The notes: generated by a model not told the origin, from the sequence alone. Shown: positions 19,002 to 30,340, numbered from the stretch's first letter. The stretch: 64,000 bases of DNA from JALORV01 sp963775635 (GCA_963775635.1 CAVZJO010000014.1:102631-166630); one strand, 5' to 3'. Program-made: numbers and translations.

Positions 19002-20836
19002 CGCGCACGCTGCGCCCGTCATGGCTGCTGGCGATCTTCATCGTCTTGCTGGTCGTCGCGCCGCTGGTGCTGCCGGAATTCTCGATCACGCTCGCCAACT
19101 ACATTGGCCTGTATGCGCTGGTTGCGCTCGGACTGGTGCTGCTGACCGGCGTCGGCGGCCTGACCTCGTTCGGACAGGCGGCCTTCGTCGGTCTGGGCGC
19201 GTACACGACCGCAGTACTCACGACCAGTACAGGGCTTGTTCCCGGCCTTGCATGGCTCGGGACGACGACCTGGCTGCCGCTGCTCGCAGGGCTGCTGCTG
19301 ACGCTGATCGTCGCCTGGGCGCTCGGCTCGCTGACACTGAAGCTGTCCGGCCACTTCCTGCCGCTCGGCACGATTGCCTGGGGCATCAGCTTCGGCTATC
19401 TGTTCGGCACCTCCGAAACGCTCGGCGGCTACACCGGACTCACCGGCATTCCGCCGATTTCAATCCTCGGCGTGTCGTTCGATACGGGCCGGTCGATCTA
19501 CTACCTGATCTGGGCGTTCCTTCTGGCCGGGATTTTCACGACGCGCAATCTGCTCGATTCGCGCGAAGGCCGTGCGATCCGTGCACTCAAGGGCGGCATG
19601 GTGATGGCCGAGTCGATGGGCGTCGCTACGTCGGCGTCGCGCATGGTTGCCTTCCTGTTGGCGGCGTTGATGGCGTGCGCGTCGGGCTGGTTGTATGCGC
19701 ATATGCAGCGCTTCGTGAACCCGACGCCGTTTTCGCTGCCGGTCGGTATCGAGTACCTGTTCATGGCCGTCATCGGCGGCGCGGGCTACGTGTGGGGCGC
19801 GCTGCTGGGCGCCGCGGTGATCACGATTTCCAAGTCGTGGCTGCAGGACGTGTTGACGCAGGTCGTCGGACAGGCCGGCAACTTCGAAGTCATCGTGTTT
19901 GGCATCCTGATGGTCGTGATCCTGCAGCGGGCGCCCGACGGTCTGTGGCCGGCACTCGCGCGACGCTTCCCGGTGCGGCAAGCGCGTCGCGTGATCTCTC
20001 CGGAGGTTCCGCCGCTCGCCAGACGTCCGCTGCCTGCGGCCGGTGACGTGCTGCTGCAGGTGCGCGGCGCCACGAAACGCTTCGGCGGACTGGTGGCGGT
20101 CAACGCGATGGACCTGCAGGTGCACGCCGGCGAGATCGTCGCGCTGATCGGGCCGAACGGCGCAGGCAAGAGCACGATGTTCAACCTGATCTCCGGCGTG
20201 CTCGACGCCACCGCGGGCAGTTTCCTGTTCAAGGGGACCGACGTGGCCGGTCGGCCGTCGCGCGAGATCGCCCGCATGGGACTGTCGAGGACGTTCCAGC
20301 ATGTGCGACTGCTGCCGCAGATGAGCGTGGTCGACAACGTCGCCATTGGCGCACATCGTCGGGAGTATCCGGGCCTGCTGGTGGGCGTGGTCGGTGGTGC
20401 CTGGCGGCTGGACCGGCGCAACGAAGCACGCCTGCTGGCCGAGGCCGCGCGCCAGATAGAGCGCGTCGGGCTCGCCGACCACATGTTCGACGCCGCAGGC
20501 TCGCTGCCGCTGGGCAAGCAGCGCATCCTCGAGATCGCACGCGCACTGGCTGCCGATCCTTGCCTGCTGCTGCTCGACGAACCGGCCGCCGGCCTGCGCT
20601 ACCTCGAGAAGCGCGCGCTGTCCGATCTGCTGCGCAAGCTGCGTGCCGAAGGGCTGTCGGTGCTGCTGGTCGAACACGACATGGACTTCGTGATGGGGCT
20701 GGTCGATCGCGTCACGGTGATGGACTTCGGCCAGAAGATCGCCGAAGGGCGGCCCGATGAAGTGCAACGCGACGCGCGCGTGCTCGAGGCTTACCTGGGT
20801 GGGATCGACGACGACGACGTCAGGGCAGCAGCATGA
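18998..20836 (+). CDS. LivM-LivG fusion (ABC permease plus ATPase)
   Basis: One 612-residue chain. The first roughly 330 residues are a LivM-type permease (GLTSFGQAAFVGLGAYT, and the ATPase-contact loop LKGGMVMAESMGV). A linker follows, then a LivG-type ATPase with Walker A GPNGAGKST at 385-393, the GLSRTFQHVRLLP segment and Walker B LLLLDEPAAGL. The ABC signature reads SLPLGKQR rather than LSxGQQR. Permease-ATPase fusions occur in some HAAT importers. ATG 18998 follows AGGAGG. Confidence 0.9.
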   Translation: MTRTLRPSWLLAIFIVLLVVAPLVLPEFSITLANYIGLYALVALGLVLLTGVGGLTSFGQAAFVGLGAYTTAVLTTSTGLVPGLAWLGTTTWLPLLAGLLLTLIVAWALGSLTLKLSGHFLPLGTIAWGISFGYLFGTSETLGGYTGLTGIPPISILGVSFDTGRSIYYLIWAFLLAGIFTTRNLLDSREGRAIRALKGGMVMAESMGVATSASRMVAFLLAALMACASGWLYAHMQRFVNPTPFSLPVGIEYLFMAVIGGAGYVWGALLGAAVITISKSWLQDVLTQVVGQAGNFEVIVFGILMVVILQRAPDGLWPALARRFPVRQARRVISPEVPPLARRPLPAAGDVLLQVRGATKRFGGLVAVNAMDLQVHAGEIVALIGPNGAGKSTMFNLISGVLDATAGSFLFKGTDVAGRPSREIARMGLSRTFQHVRLLPQMSVVDNVAIGAHRREYPGLLVGVVGGAWRLDRRNEARLLAEAARQIERVGLADHMFDAAGSLPLGKQRILEIARALAADPCLLLLDEPAAGLRYLEKRALSDLLRKLRAEGLSVLLVEHDMDFVMGLVDRVTVMDFGQKIAEGRPDEVQRDARVLEAYLGGIDDDDVRAAA

Positions 20837-21585
20837 GCGTCCCGCCGGGACGCCTGCTCGAAGTCCGGGACCTGTCGGTCACCTACGGTCAGGTGGCCGC
20901 GCTGACGCAAACCAATTTGGACGTCGACTCGGGCCGCATCGTCACCGTCATCGGTCCGAATGGGGCAGGCAAGACGACCTTGCTGGCAGCGATCATGGGA
21001 TCACTGCCCGCCAACGGTGCGGCGCGCGGCGTAGTGCGCTTCGGCGATCACTCCGAACTGGATGCCGCGATTGAGCAGCGCGTGGCACGGGGCATGACCC
21101 TGGTGCCGGAGAAGCGCGAGCTGTTCGGCGATATGACCGTCGAAGACAACTTGGTGCTCGGCGCCTTTCAGCGCTATCGCAGCGGCAGGCGCGACCACGC
21201 GACGACGATGGGCGAGGTGTTCGCACTGTTTCCCCGTCTGCTCGAGCGGCGGCGGCAATTGGCGGGCACGCTGTCTGGCGGCGAACGGCAGATGCTCGCG
21301 ATCGGGCGCGCGCTGATGGCGCGGCCGACCCTGCTGATGCTCGACGAACCGTCGCTCGGACTCGCGCCGCGCATCGTGCGCGAGATCTTCCACATCATCA
21401 TCGAGTTGAAGCGGCGCGGGGTTTCGATCCTGCTGGTCGAGCAGAACGCGCGCGCCGCGCTGCAGATCGCCGACCATGCGTACGTGCTGGAAACGGGCGA
21501 AGTCGTGCTCGATGGCCCGGCCCAGGACCTCGCCCATGATCCGCGGGTGGTCGAAAGCTATCTCGGACTCGGGCAGCGGCACTGA
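20833..21585 (+). CDS. livF: LivF-type ABC transporter ATPase
   Basis: 250-residue ATPase that pairs with the LivG domain of the preceding fusion. Walker A GPNGAGKTT is at 41-49, the signature LSGGERQ is intact, Walker B is LLMLDEPSLGL, and a switch histidine follows within LLVEQNARAAL-type sequence. ATG 20833 overlaps the upstream stop. It completes the permease-ATPase set begun at 17964. Confidence 0.92.
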   Translation: MSVPPGRLLEVRDLSVTYGQVAALTQTNLDVDSGRIVTVIGPNGAGKTTLLAAIMGSLPANGAARGVVRFGDHSELDAAIEQRVARGMTLVPEKRELFGDMTVEDNLVLGAFQRYRSGRRDHATTMGEVFALFPRLLERRRQLAGTLSGGERQMLAIGRALMARPTLLMLDEPSLGLAPRIVREIFHIIIELKRRGVSILLVEQNARAALQIADHAYVLETGEVVLDGPAQDLAHDPRVVESYLGLGQRH

Positions 21586-21619
21586 AGCCGGCAAAACACC
21601 GGGTTGGTGTATCGTCGTC

Positions 21620-21710
21620 AGCGCGTTGGGGGTATCGCTGCGGGTGCCGCGATTGAGAGAGTCCCCTCGAACCTGAACCGGTTCAGACCGGCGGAGGGAA
21701 ACGCGCCAGC
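21620..21710 (+). ncRNA. TPP riboswitch (THI element)
   Basis: A THI box precedes thiC. GGGGGTATCGCTGCGGGTGCC forms the 5' arm with a TGAGA-type segment after it. The conserved CGAACCTGAACCGGTTCAGACC and CGGCGGAGGGAAACG pieces then form the pyrophosphate-sensing arm and closing core. It ends about 45 bases before the thiC ATG, the usual distance for translational control in proteobacteria. Binding of thiamine pyrophosphate would lower thiC expression. Confidence 0.92.
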
Positions 21711-21753
21711 CAATGTGGCGCCATCGTCTCCGCGAACAGCCAGGAGTCCATGC

Positions 21754-23625
<1,872 letters not shown>

Positions 23626-24092
23626 AACCGTCGTCGTAACCGCGCGGGAGGCTGCCCTTACGGCCGGTCCGCGCCGCGCGCGATATCAAAAGCGATCCGT
23701 GCGTCGCGCTTTGCCGTAGATCGAAGTCTGCGAGCAGCGCGGTATCACAGCGTCAAGGAGCACCTGCCCGACGCTCTGACGAGACACGCCATCCTGCGTC
23801 GACGGCAAGTGTTTCGCGAATGGCGCCGTAAGCATTCCGCCGGTCTGAGCTGCGCCGATCCTGCGCGGACGTTGCTGGGAACTCGGTAGTGGCATGGCCG
23901 AGCGCTGCGGCAGCGTCCCTCCCTGTTGTTCGCCTTCGGACCGGTGCGCCACCGGAGTACGTGACGCGGATTCCGGGTCATCCGTACCGCAGGGTTAGGC
24001 CATCGAGGGGGTCAGGCCGTGATGGCCGCTCTCCCGAATATGGGCGAGAACACACCCGTTTCCCCCTTCCACCGCCGCCAATGCCGCTTCCC

Positions 24093-26267
24093 ATGTCACT
24101 AACTCTGATCGCGATCACCTCATCCCACGGTGCTGACCGCCGCGGATTGCGCCGCTGCCTTTGCGCCGTTCTGCAGGCCATGCTTCTGTTTGGTCTCTCG
24201 GCTCCGGCCTGGTCTAGCCACATTGGTGAAGACCTGACGCTCGACCAGGAGACCGTGGCCAGCACCAACCAGCTGATGGGCGCGCTGCGCCAGTACGAGG
24301 CCGCGCCTCCGGCGCAGCGCGAAGCAGCGCTCGCACGTTTGACCGATCTGGCGGCGCAGAGGCAAGCGCGCATGCTGGCGCTGCTCCAGCGCAGTCCGGG
24401 GCTGGCCGCGCTGCGTGTCCTGCCAAACGGTCTGCGTGACCGGCTGCCGGCGCAGGTCCAGGCTCAGGTCGAGCGGGAAGTTGCGATCAGCGGCGTCGTC
24501 AGCGCCCGCATCGAGGACGATTTTCCCGGAGGTCGATCGAGCCGCCACCTAGAGCTCGTCGATGCGGCTGGGCAGCGCCTGGACCTGAGCATCGCTGATG
24601 CGAACGAGCGCGAGCTGCTGGCGATGGTCGGCCAGCGTGCCCGCGTCGCGGCGATGCAGATCGAACGGCAACTGCTCGTGCTCGACAAACGTCAGGTGCA
24701 GCTCGAGGCGGCCGGCGGCACGACCACGGCGAGCGGGGGCACCATGGCCGCAGCCACGGTCGTCCAGGGCAACCAGAACACGTTGTCGATCCTGGTGAAC
24801 TTTACCGACGCTGCGGTGACCTGCAATGCGAGCGACGTCGCTAGCCGGCTTTTCGGGGCTACCGGTGCCACAGTCAACAACAATTACCGCGCGTCGTCGG
24901 GCGGGCTGGTGAGCTTCTCTGGCCAGGCTGTCGGCCCCTACACGATCAACTACTCGGTGAGCGGCAGCTGTAACTACCAGGGCTGGGCTTCGGCGGCTGA
25001 GGCGGCGGCGAGGGCGGCCGGCATTGATCCGTCGAAATATGCGCGCATCAACTACGTGACACCGCGGAACTCAACCTGCGGCTGGAGCGGGCTCGCCTAC
25101 ATGCCGGGACGCCAGTCGTGGGTCCAGTCCTGCGGGGCCACCGGCGTGTTCAGCCACGAACTCGGCCACAACCTCAGCTTTCATCATGCCGCCACGCCGA
25201 GCGCCGAATACGGCGACGGCTCGGACCCGATGGGCGGCGCGCGCGTGGTCAACCACAATGCGGCCAATCGGGTGATGGCGGGTTGGACGCCAGCCGGCAC
25301 CGTTCTTGACGTCGGCACCGGCGGTTCATATGCGCTCTCGACGATCTCGGCGCCGACGACCACCGGATCGCCGCAGGTGCTGCGCCTCTCGAAGCCAGAC
25401 ACGAGGGAGTATTACTACATCAGTTTGCGCGAGGCGATCGGCCTCGACGCGAGCCTTGCCACCGGTTTCATCGACACTGTCAGCGTGCATCGCTCGACCG
25501 GCACGCTGCCCAGCAAGACCTACCTGCTGCAGACGCTCGCCGTGGGCCAGACCTTCACGGACAGTGTCAACGGGATCACGATCGTCAACCAGGCCGTCAA
25601 CAGCGGCACGGCGACGCTCAGCGTCACCTTGGGACCGAGCGCGTGCGTGCGCAACGCACCGACGGTCAGCATTGCGCCGGCGTCAAAGACCGGCAGCGCG
25701 GGCACGTCGCTGCCCTACTCGGTCACCGTGACCAACCGGAACAGCACGGCATGCGGCACGTCAACGTTCGCTTTGTCGCAGTCGTTGCCCGCCGGATTCT
25801 CGGGGAGCCTCGGCGCCGCCAGCCTTGCGATCCCGGCCGGATCGAGCGTGGGCACGAACTGGTCGGTGGCCTCCTCGACCGCGGTGGCGGACGCGACATA
25901 CACGCTGACAGCTAGCGCAGCCGATTCGGCGACCGGTGCCGCCGTCGCGGCCCACGCCAGTGCCGTCGTCTATAGCGCAACACCGGATACCACGCCGCCC
26001 ACCATCGCCATCGTGAATCCCACAGCCAGCGCGACACTGAGCGGGAACAAGACCACCATCAGCGCGACGGCGAGCGATGCGTCGGGCGTTCAGGCCGTCG
26101 AGTTCTACGTCGACGGCACGCTGCTCAGTCGCGACACGGGTGCGCCGTATTCGGCGAACTGGAACCTACGCAGGACCGGAGCCGGTGCGCATTCGATCCG
26201 TGTGCGTGCTGTCGACACGCGCGGCAATGCGTCGGAGCAGACGATCGTTGTTACGGTGACGAGGTAG
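24093..26267 (+). CDS. Secreted gametolysin-like (M11) zinc metalloprotease
   Basis: About 724 residues. A hydrophobic signal segment (around AVLQAMLLFGLSAPAWS) is followed by a pro-region rich in Arg/Gln/Ala. The catalytic metzincin motif HELGHNLSFHH lies at 355-365, with a DPMGG Met-turn after it. C-terminally come a NEW3/alpha-galactosidase-associated-type beta domain (about 515-625) and an Ig-like domain beginning PPTIAIVNPTA. Position 8 of the zinc motif is Ser instead of the usual Gly. Start choice among ATG 24081, 24093 and 24180 is uncertain. The 467 bases upstream (23626-24092) show no gene I can support. Confidence 0.82.
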   Translation: MSLTLIAITSSHGADRRGLRRCLCAVLQAMLLFGLSAPAWSSHIGEDLTLDQETVASTNQLMGALRQYEAAPPAQREAALARLTDLAAQRQARMLALLQRSPGLAALRVLPNGLRDRLPAQVQAQVEREVAISGVVSARIEDDFPGGRSSRHLELVDAAGQRLDLSIADANERELLAMVGQRARVAAMQIERQLLVLDKRQVQLEAAGGTTTASGGTMAAATVVQGNQNTLSILVNFTDAAVTCNASDVASRLFGATGATVNNNYRASSGGLVSFSGQAVGPYTINYSVSGSCNYQGWASAAEAAARAAGIDPSKYARINYVTPRNSTCGWSGLAYMPGRQSWVQSCGATGVFSHELGHNLSFHHAATPSAEYGDGSDPMGGARVVNHNAANRVMAGWTPAGTVLDVGTGGSYALSTISAPTTTGSPQVLRLSKPDTREYYYISLREAIGLDASLATGFIDTVSVHRSTGTLPSKTYLLQTLAVGQTFTDSVNGITIVNQAVNSGTATLSVTLGPSACVRNAPTVSIAPASKTGSAGTSLPYSVTVTNRNSTACGTSTFALSQSLPAGFSGSLGAASLAIPAGSSVGTNWSVASSTAVADATYTLTASAADSATGAAVAAHASAVVYSATPDTTPPTIAIVNPTASATLSGNKTTISATASDASGVQAVEFYVDGTLLSRDTGAPYSANWNLRRTGAGAHSIRVRAVDTRGNASEQTIVVTVTR

Positions 26268-26359
26268 GAAGGCGGCGGAGCAGGGGTGATGGAGTTCGCC
26301 GCGGCCTCGGCGCTGTCTGACGCCGAGTCGATGGTCCCTTCAGTCGTCGACCGCAAAGC

Positions 26360-26482
26360 TTAGGCCGGCACGTTACTGCCGTCACCGATTGCCCAGGCCA
26401 CCGCCCGGCCCTTGCCGTAACTCGCATTCAGGTACTAGGCCACCAGCCGGCCGGTGAAGCCGGTGGCGCTGAAGACGACCAT
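26360..26482 (-). pseudogene. Remnant of a saccharopine-dehydrogenase-like reductase N-terminus
   Basis: Read from ATG 26482, the minus strand gives MVVFSATGFTGRLVA, an in-frame TAG, then YLNASYGKGRAVAWA and a TAA. This is the Rossmann opening of the saccharopine dehydrogenase/trans-acting enoyl reductase family, which is about 400 residues when intact. Only the first 40 codons survive, with a nonsense codon at codon 16, so this is a decayed fragment. It starts 29 bases after the gene ending at 26511 on the same strand. The rest of 26268-26359 shows nothing recognisable. Confidence 0.6.
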
Positions 26483-26510
26483 GTCGAGCGGTGCCGGCGT
26501 GCGGTTTTGG

Positions 26511-28052
26511 TCAATCGCCCCCGGTCGCGATGCCGAGCTTGCCGCGGATCCAGCCGAGCGCAGCAGCCAGCGGCAGCGCGGATCGCGCGCGGTAGGCGGC
26601 GGTCCACAGGCCGCCGTGGCACGCGTTGTCCATGAAGAGTTCGAACGGGTGATCGAGGTGGCGCGTCGGATTGGCGGCTGCCTCGTCGCTGCGCAGGTCA
26701 TGGATCCACAGCGCGGCCATGATCGCGTTGGTCGTGCCCGGCTCGAAGACCTCCAGGCCGAACGCGTCGGCGCCGGCGAATCCGGCCGCCAGCGCCGGGT
26801 TCTTGATGACCGACGCGGTCGTCGTCGAAGGCGCCACGTTGATCGAGCTTCGGTGCCCCGCGTCGCGCGCTAGCAGCGCGCGCCACTGTTGCAGGCGCTT
26901 CGCGAGCGCGTAATTTGGGCCCTGCTCAACGACGATGCTGTCCACCAATCCGTACGCCGGACCCTGCGCGGGATGCTCGATCCGCTCGACGTTCGGATGG
27001 AACAGCCGGTCGCCAGACGCCAGGCGCAGAGGCATTGCGAACGCGCGCTGTCCAGCGGAGCGCTCGTCGTACGCCGCGATCGCGCGCCGCGCGGTCGACT
27101 CCGGCACCGCGAACACGTCGGTCGGCGTCGCCATCCATGCCAGCGAGGTCCGCGGGTCGGCATCGCAAACGACCGACTGGATCATGTCCATCGCCAAAGC
27201 CAGTCGCACATGGCGCTCGCCGTCGAGATAGCCGAGCGCCGCGATGTCCAGTGGACACCCGAGCCCGCGCAGCCAGGCCGCGACCGCCGGGGCTTCGCTC
27301 AGGAGATCGGCGCCGGCATCGGCCAGCCAGTCTCCGTCCTGCGAGCGCACGGCTCGGCGCACCGGCGCCATCAGCGTCGCATTGCCCTCGGCGACGATCC
27401 CGGCGATCCGCTGCCACACCGTCTCGCGGCCGATGTCGACGGCCACGATGCGCGCGCGCCAGCGCGCCAGCCATCGCAGCGGACCGGCTTCGCTGCCGGC
27501 GCCCAGCAGTACCAACGTGCGGTCGGAAAGGTCGAACCACTCCGGGTGCCGCAGGCAGCGATGCAGCGCGCTCGCCGCAGTCGGTTCGATGATGCCGCGT
27601 GCGCTCCACTCGTCGATGCGCGCCTCGAGCGCCGAGCCTTCGAGCCGCTCGCCGCGGAAAGGGACATGCCAGGGCGCCGGCCACGCATCGCCGTTGCCAC
27701 GGAGCATCGCCGTCTGGAGCGTTGCATGCGGCCGCGCAAGGGCGTCGCGCAACGAGCATGTGCCATCCTGTGTGACGAAGTGCAGGCTGTCCCAGGCCGC
27801 GGCGAGCCCGGCGCGTGCGCTGGCCAACGCGGCCTGCGGTGAGCGCATCCCGCCCTCGACTAGGCGGCGAAAGTACAACGGGTAGGCGTGACGCCAGCGC
27901 GGCTCGTGCAAGGCCTCGGTCGCGTGGGAGCGGTCGAGCGTGGCCAGAGCGGAACTCATCACGCGCGTCCCGGCCAGCCGCGAACTGGGCAGGCCATCAG
28001 GTCCCGGCGGAAAGGCGATGCCTGTCGTCCGCTGCAACGCGCGCGGATCCAT
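26511..28052 (-). CDS. Conserved hypothetical protein with Rossmann-like segment
   Basis: 513 residues, family not recognised. A glycine-rich strand-loop, LVLLGAGSEAGP (about 179-190), with an acidic strand end AVDIG some 17 residues later, looks like a Rossmann nucleotide-binding unit. Conserved-looking C-terminal segments include SSINVAPSTTTASVIKN, FEPGTTNAIMAALW and FMDNACHGGLW. ATG 28052 is chosen because GGGAGG lies 5 bases upstream; the frame is open 25 codons further. Just downstream lies the saccharopine-dehydrogenase remnant, which suggests a former two-gene operon. No signal peptide or clear membrane helix. Confidence 0.7.
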   Translation of the reverse strand: MDPRALQRTTGIAFPPGPDGLPSSRLAGTRVMSSALATLDRSHATEALHEPRWRHAYPLYFRRLVEGGMRSPQAALASARAGLAAAWDSLHFVTQDGTCSLRDALARPHATLQTAMLRGNGDAWPAPWHVPFRGERLEGSALEARIDEWSARGIIEPTAASALHRCLRHPEWFDLSDRTLVLLGAGSEAGPLRWLARWRARIVAVDIGRETVWQRIAGIVAEGNATLMAPVRRAVRSQDGDWLADAGADLLSEAPAVAAWLRGLGCPLDIAALGYLDGERHVRLALAMDMIQSVVCDADPRTSLAWMATPTDVFAVPESTARRAIAAYDERSAGQRAFAMPLRLASGDRLFHPNVERIEHPAQGPAYGLVDSIVVEQGPNYALAKRLQQWRALLARDAGHRSSINVAPSTTTASVIKNPALAAGFAGADAFGLEVFEPGTTNAIMAALWIHDLRSDEAAANPTRHLDHPFELFMDNACHGGLWTAAYRARSALPLAAALGWIRGKLGIATGGD

Positions 28053-28207
28053 GCGACCTCCCAGTGCTAACCCATCGTTCTCAAGCTGTCGCGAGGTTGG
28101 TGGGTGCTGCGTACCCGCTCGCGCCACCTCGCCGGATCGACCATTTCGACCTGCGGCGGCTACGATAGGCGCGCATCGTCCCCGGGTCCAACATCGCGGA
28201 GCGCGGC

Positions 28208-28591
28208 ATGAACCTCGAGAAAGTGATCTTTGGCGCGTTCGTGATCCTCGCGTGCACGCTGAACTTCGGCTTTTTTATCGGCGACATCACCGATCCTTCG
28301 CAGCATCACGCGGGCGAACTCGCCGCGACCGTGGTCGTCAACCTGATCGCGATGTCGCTGAAATTCGGTGACCGCACGCATATCGGCGCCGTGCACCTGG
28401 CGACCAGCATCGTCGCGGTGCTGCAGTTGCTTGCAGCCTCGGTGGTCTGGTTCTGGATGACACGCGTCGCCGGGCTGCCGTCCGAGGGCGAGGTGATGGC
28501 CACCGTCGTTTCGCTGGCGGGCGGTGCACTGTTCGCGAACTTCATCTCGGTCGCCCTGTTGATCGGCGAGACGCTGCGGCGCGTGCGCTGA
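28208..28591 (+). CDS. DUF6394 family membrane protein
   Basis: 127 residues with three to four membrane helices (about 5-26, 38-52, 62-82, 95-118). The LNFGFFIGDI and VNLIAMSLKFGDRTHIGAVHLATS stretches match DUF6394. It sits immediately before a potassium channel gene on the same strand, so a role with that channel is plausible but not shown. ATG 28208 follows a G-rich leader. Confidence 0.7.
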   Translation: MNLEKVIFGAFVILACTLNFGFFIGDITDPSQHHAGELAATVVVNLIAMSLKFGDRTHIGAVHLATSIVAVLQLLAASVVWFWMTRVAGLPSEGEVMATVVSLAGGALFANFISVALLIGETLRRVR

Positions 28592-28612
28592 GTGGCGACT
28601 GGCTCTGCTGCG

Positions 28613-30340
28613 ATGAGCGATATCACGCTTTTGATCCTGCGGCGGATGCGGGCGCCGCTCATCGTGCTGATCGCCGCGTATGCGATCTCGGTGTTCGGCC
28701 TGACGCTGATGCCCGGCGCGGACCCCGAGGGGAACCCGTGGCGGATGAGCCTGTTCGATGCGTTCTACGTGATGAGCTACACGGCGACGACGATCGGGTT
28801 CGGCGAGATCCCGTACCCGTTCTCGTACGCGCAGCGGCTCTGGTTGACGTTCTGCATGTACCTGTCCGTCGTCGCCTGGGCCTACACGATCGGCGCGATC
28901 TTCGCGCTGGTCCGGAACCCGGCCTTTCGCGAGGCGCTCGCGCTCAGCCGTTTCGAGGCGGGCGTGCGCCGGCTCGTCGATCGTTTTTTCGTGATCTGCG
29001 GCTACGGCCAAAGCGGCCAGCGGCTCGCGACAGCGCTCGACCGGCTCGGCTACGCGACCGTGGTGATCGAATCGAATCCGGATCGGTTGCGACCGCTGCT
29101 GCTGCAGGATTGCCGGCAGCCGTCGATCGGCCTGGTGGGAGACGCGCGGTCGCCCGCGCTGCTCGAGAGCGCAGGCATCGGCCGGGCGAATTGCCGCGGA
29201 TTGATCGTGCTGACCGTAAACGACGAAACAGCGCAGACGATCGCGATCGAGACGCGCGTACTCGCGCCCGAGCTGCCCGTGCTGGCGCACGTCAGGTCGC
29301 ACATGGCGCAGCAGACGCTTGACGCCTTCGGCGTCACTTCGATCAATTCTTTCGAGACCTTCGCGTTCAATCTGGGCATGGCGATTTCAAAGCCAGACAT
29401 GCTGCGGATCGAGGACTGGCTCACCGGCGTGCCGGGTGCCGATCCGCCGCCGCGCATCGAAGTGCCGCGCGGCCATTGGGTGATTGCAGGCTACGGGCGA
29501 TTCGGGTACGCGGTGCGCGCGGAACTCGAGAAGGCGGGCCTGACCTGGAAGAGCATCGACCTGGATCCCGCCAAGGGCGACGAGGCCTGCATCGTCGGCA
29601 CCGGACTGGCGGCCGAAGCACTGGCCAAGGCCGGTATCGAGCGCGCCTGCGGGCTCGTCGCTGGAACCGACAACGACGCGAACAATCTGGCGATCGTCAC
29701 TACGGCGAGGCGACTCCAGCCGAATCTCTTTGTCGTGATCCGGCAGAACAACGTCGCGAACCGCAGCCTGATCGAGGCGGCACGTGCGCAGATGCGATTC
29801 GTGCAGGCGCAGTTGATGACGCACGAGTGCCTGCAGGTGCTGACGACGCCGATGCTCAACCGCTTCCTGCTGCGCGCGCGCGAGCAACCGAACGCATGGG
29901 CGCTCGCGCTGTGCGACCGGATCCGCGGCGTCGTCGGCGAAACGGTGCCCCACGTCTGGGCGATCGGCTGCGACACTGCGTTGCTCGGCATCCGCCATGC
30001 GCTCATCGAGAAAATCGAGCCGGCGCTGGCGATCCGCCACCTGCTGTCCGATCCGGACGACTGCGACGCCCGGATCGGGGCGACACCGCTGTTGCTGCTA
30101 CGCGGTGAGTCCGAGCAGCTGCTGCCGGATGAATCCTCCGAACTGTGGATCGGCGATCGGGTACTGTTCGCCGGCGCCCCCGGCGCCGAGGCAATTCAGT
30201 TGCGCATGCTCGAAGACGATGTCGCGATCGACTACGTGCGTACCGGCGTGGAACCGCCGCGCACCTGGCTCGGCCGCTGGCTGCAGCGAATGAATCTGGG
30301 CTCGCCATTGGACCGTCCTCGCATCGAGGCCCGCGGATGA
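28613..30340 (+). CDS. Potassium channel with two RCK (TrkA-N) domains
   Basis: 575 residues. An N-terminal two-helix pore has the selectivity filter TTIGFGE (59-65). A first NAD-binding RCK domain begins at about 127 (VICGYGQSG), and a second near 286 (VIAGYGRFG), with a C-terminal TrkA-C-like part. The GFG filter is a known variant of GYG. The frame also opens with GTG at 28592 right after the upstream stop; ATG 28613 is preferred. It forms a pair with the DUF6394 gene, and its stop overlaps the next ATG. Confidence 0.88.
   Translation: MSDITLLILRRMRAPLIVLIAAYAISVFGLTLMPGADPEGNPWRMSLFDAFYVMSYTATTIGFGEIPYPFSYAQRLWLTFCMYLSVVAWAYTIGAIFALVRNPAFREALALSRFEAGVRRLVDRFFVICGYGQSGQRLATALDRLGYATVVIESNPDRLRPLLLQDCRQPSIGLVGDARSPALLESAGIGRANCRGLIVLTVNDETAQTIAIETRVLAPELPVLAHVRSHMAQQTLDAFGVTSINSFETFAFNLGMAISKPDMLRIEDWLTGVPGADPPPRIEVPRGHWVIAGYGRFGYAVRAELEKAGLTWKSIDLDPAKGDEACIVGTGLAAEALAKAGIERACGLVAGTDNDANNLAIVTTARRLQPNLFVVIRQNNVANRSLIEAARAQMRFVQAQLMTHECLQVLTTPMLNRFLLRAREQPNAWALALCDRIRGVVGETVPHVWAIGCDTALLGIRHALIEKIEPALAIRHLLSDPDDCDARIGATPLLLLRGESEQLLPDESSELWIGDRVLFAGAPGAEAIQLRMLEDDVAIDYVRTGVEPPRTWLGRWLQRMNLGSPLDRPRIEARG

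Noticed and set aside
19460..20767. A 435-codon minus-strand frame opposite the LivM-LivG fusion
   Set aside because: Antisense shadow; the plus strand has clear Walker and permease motifs.
23626..24092. Possible small genes between thiC and the protease
   Set aside because: Several short frames exist on both strands, but none has a ribosome site plus recognisable sequence; left as intergenic.
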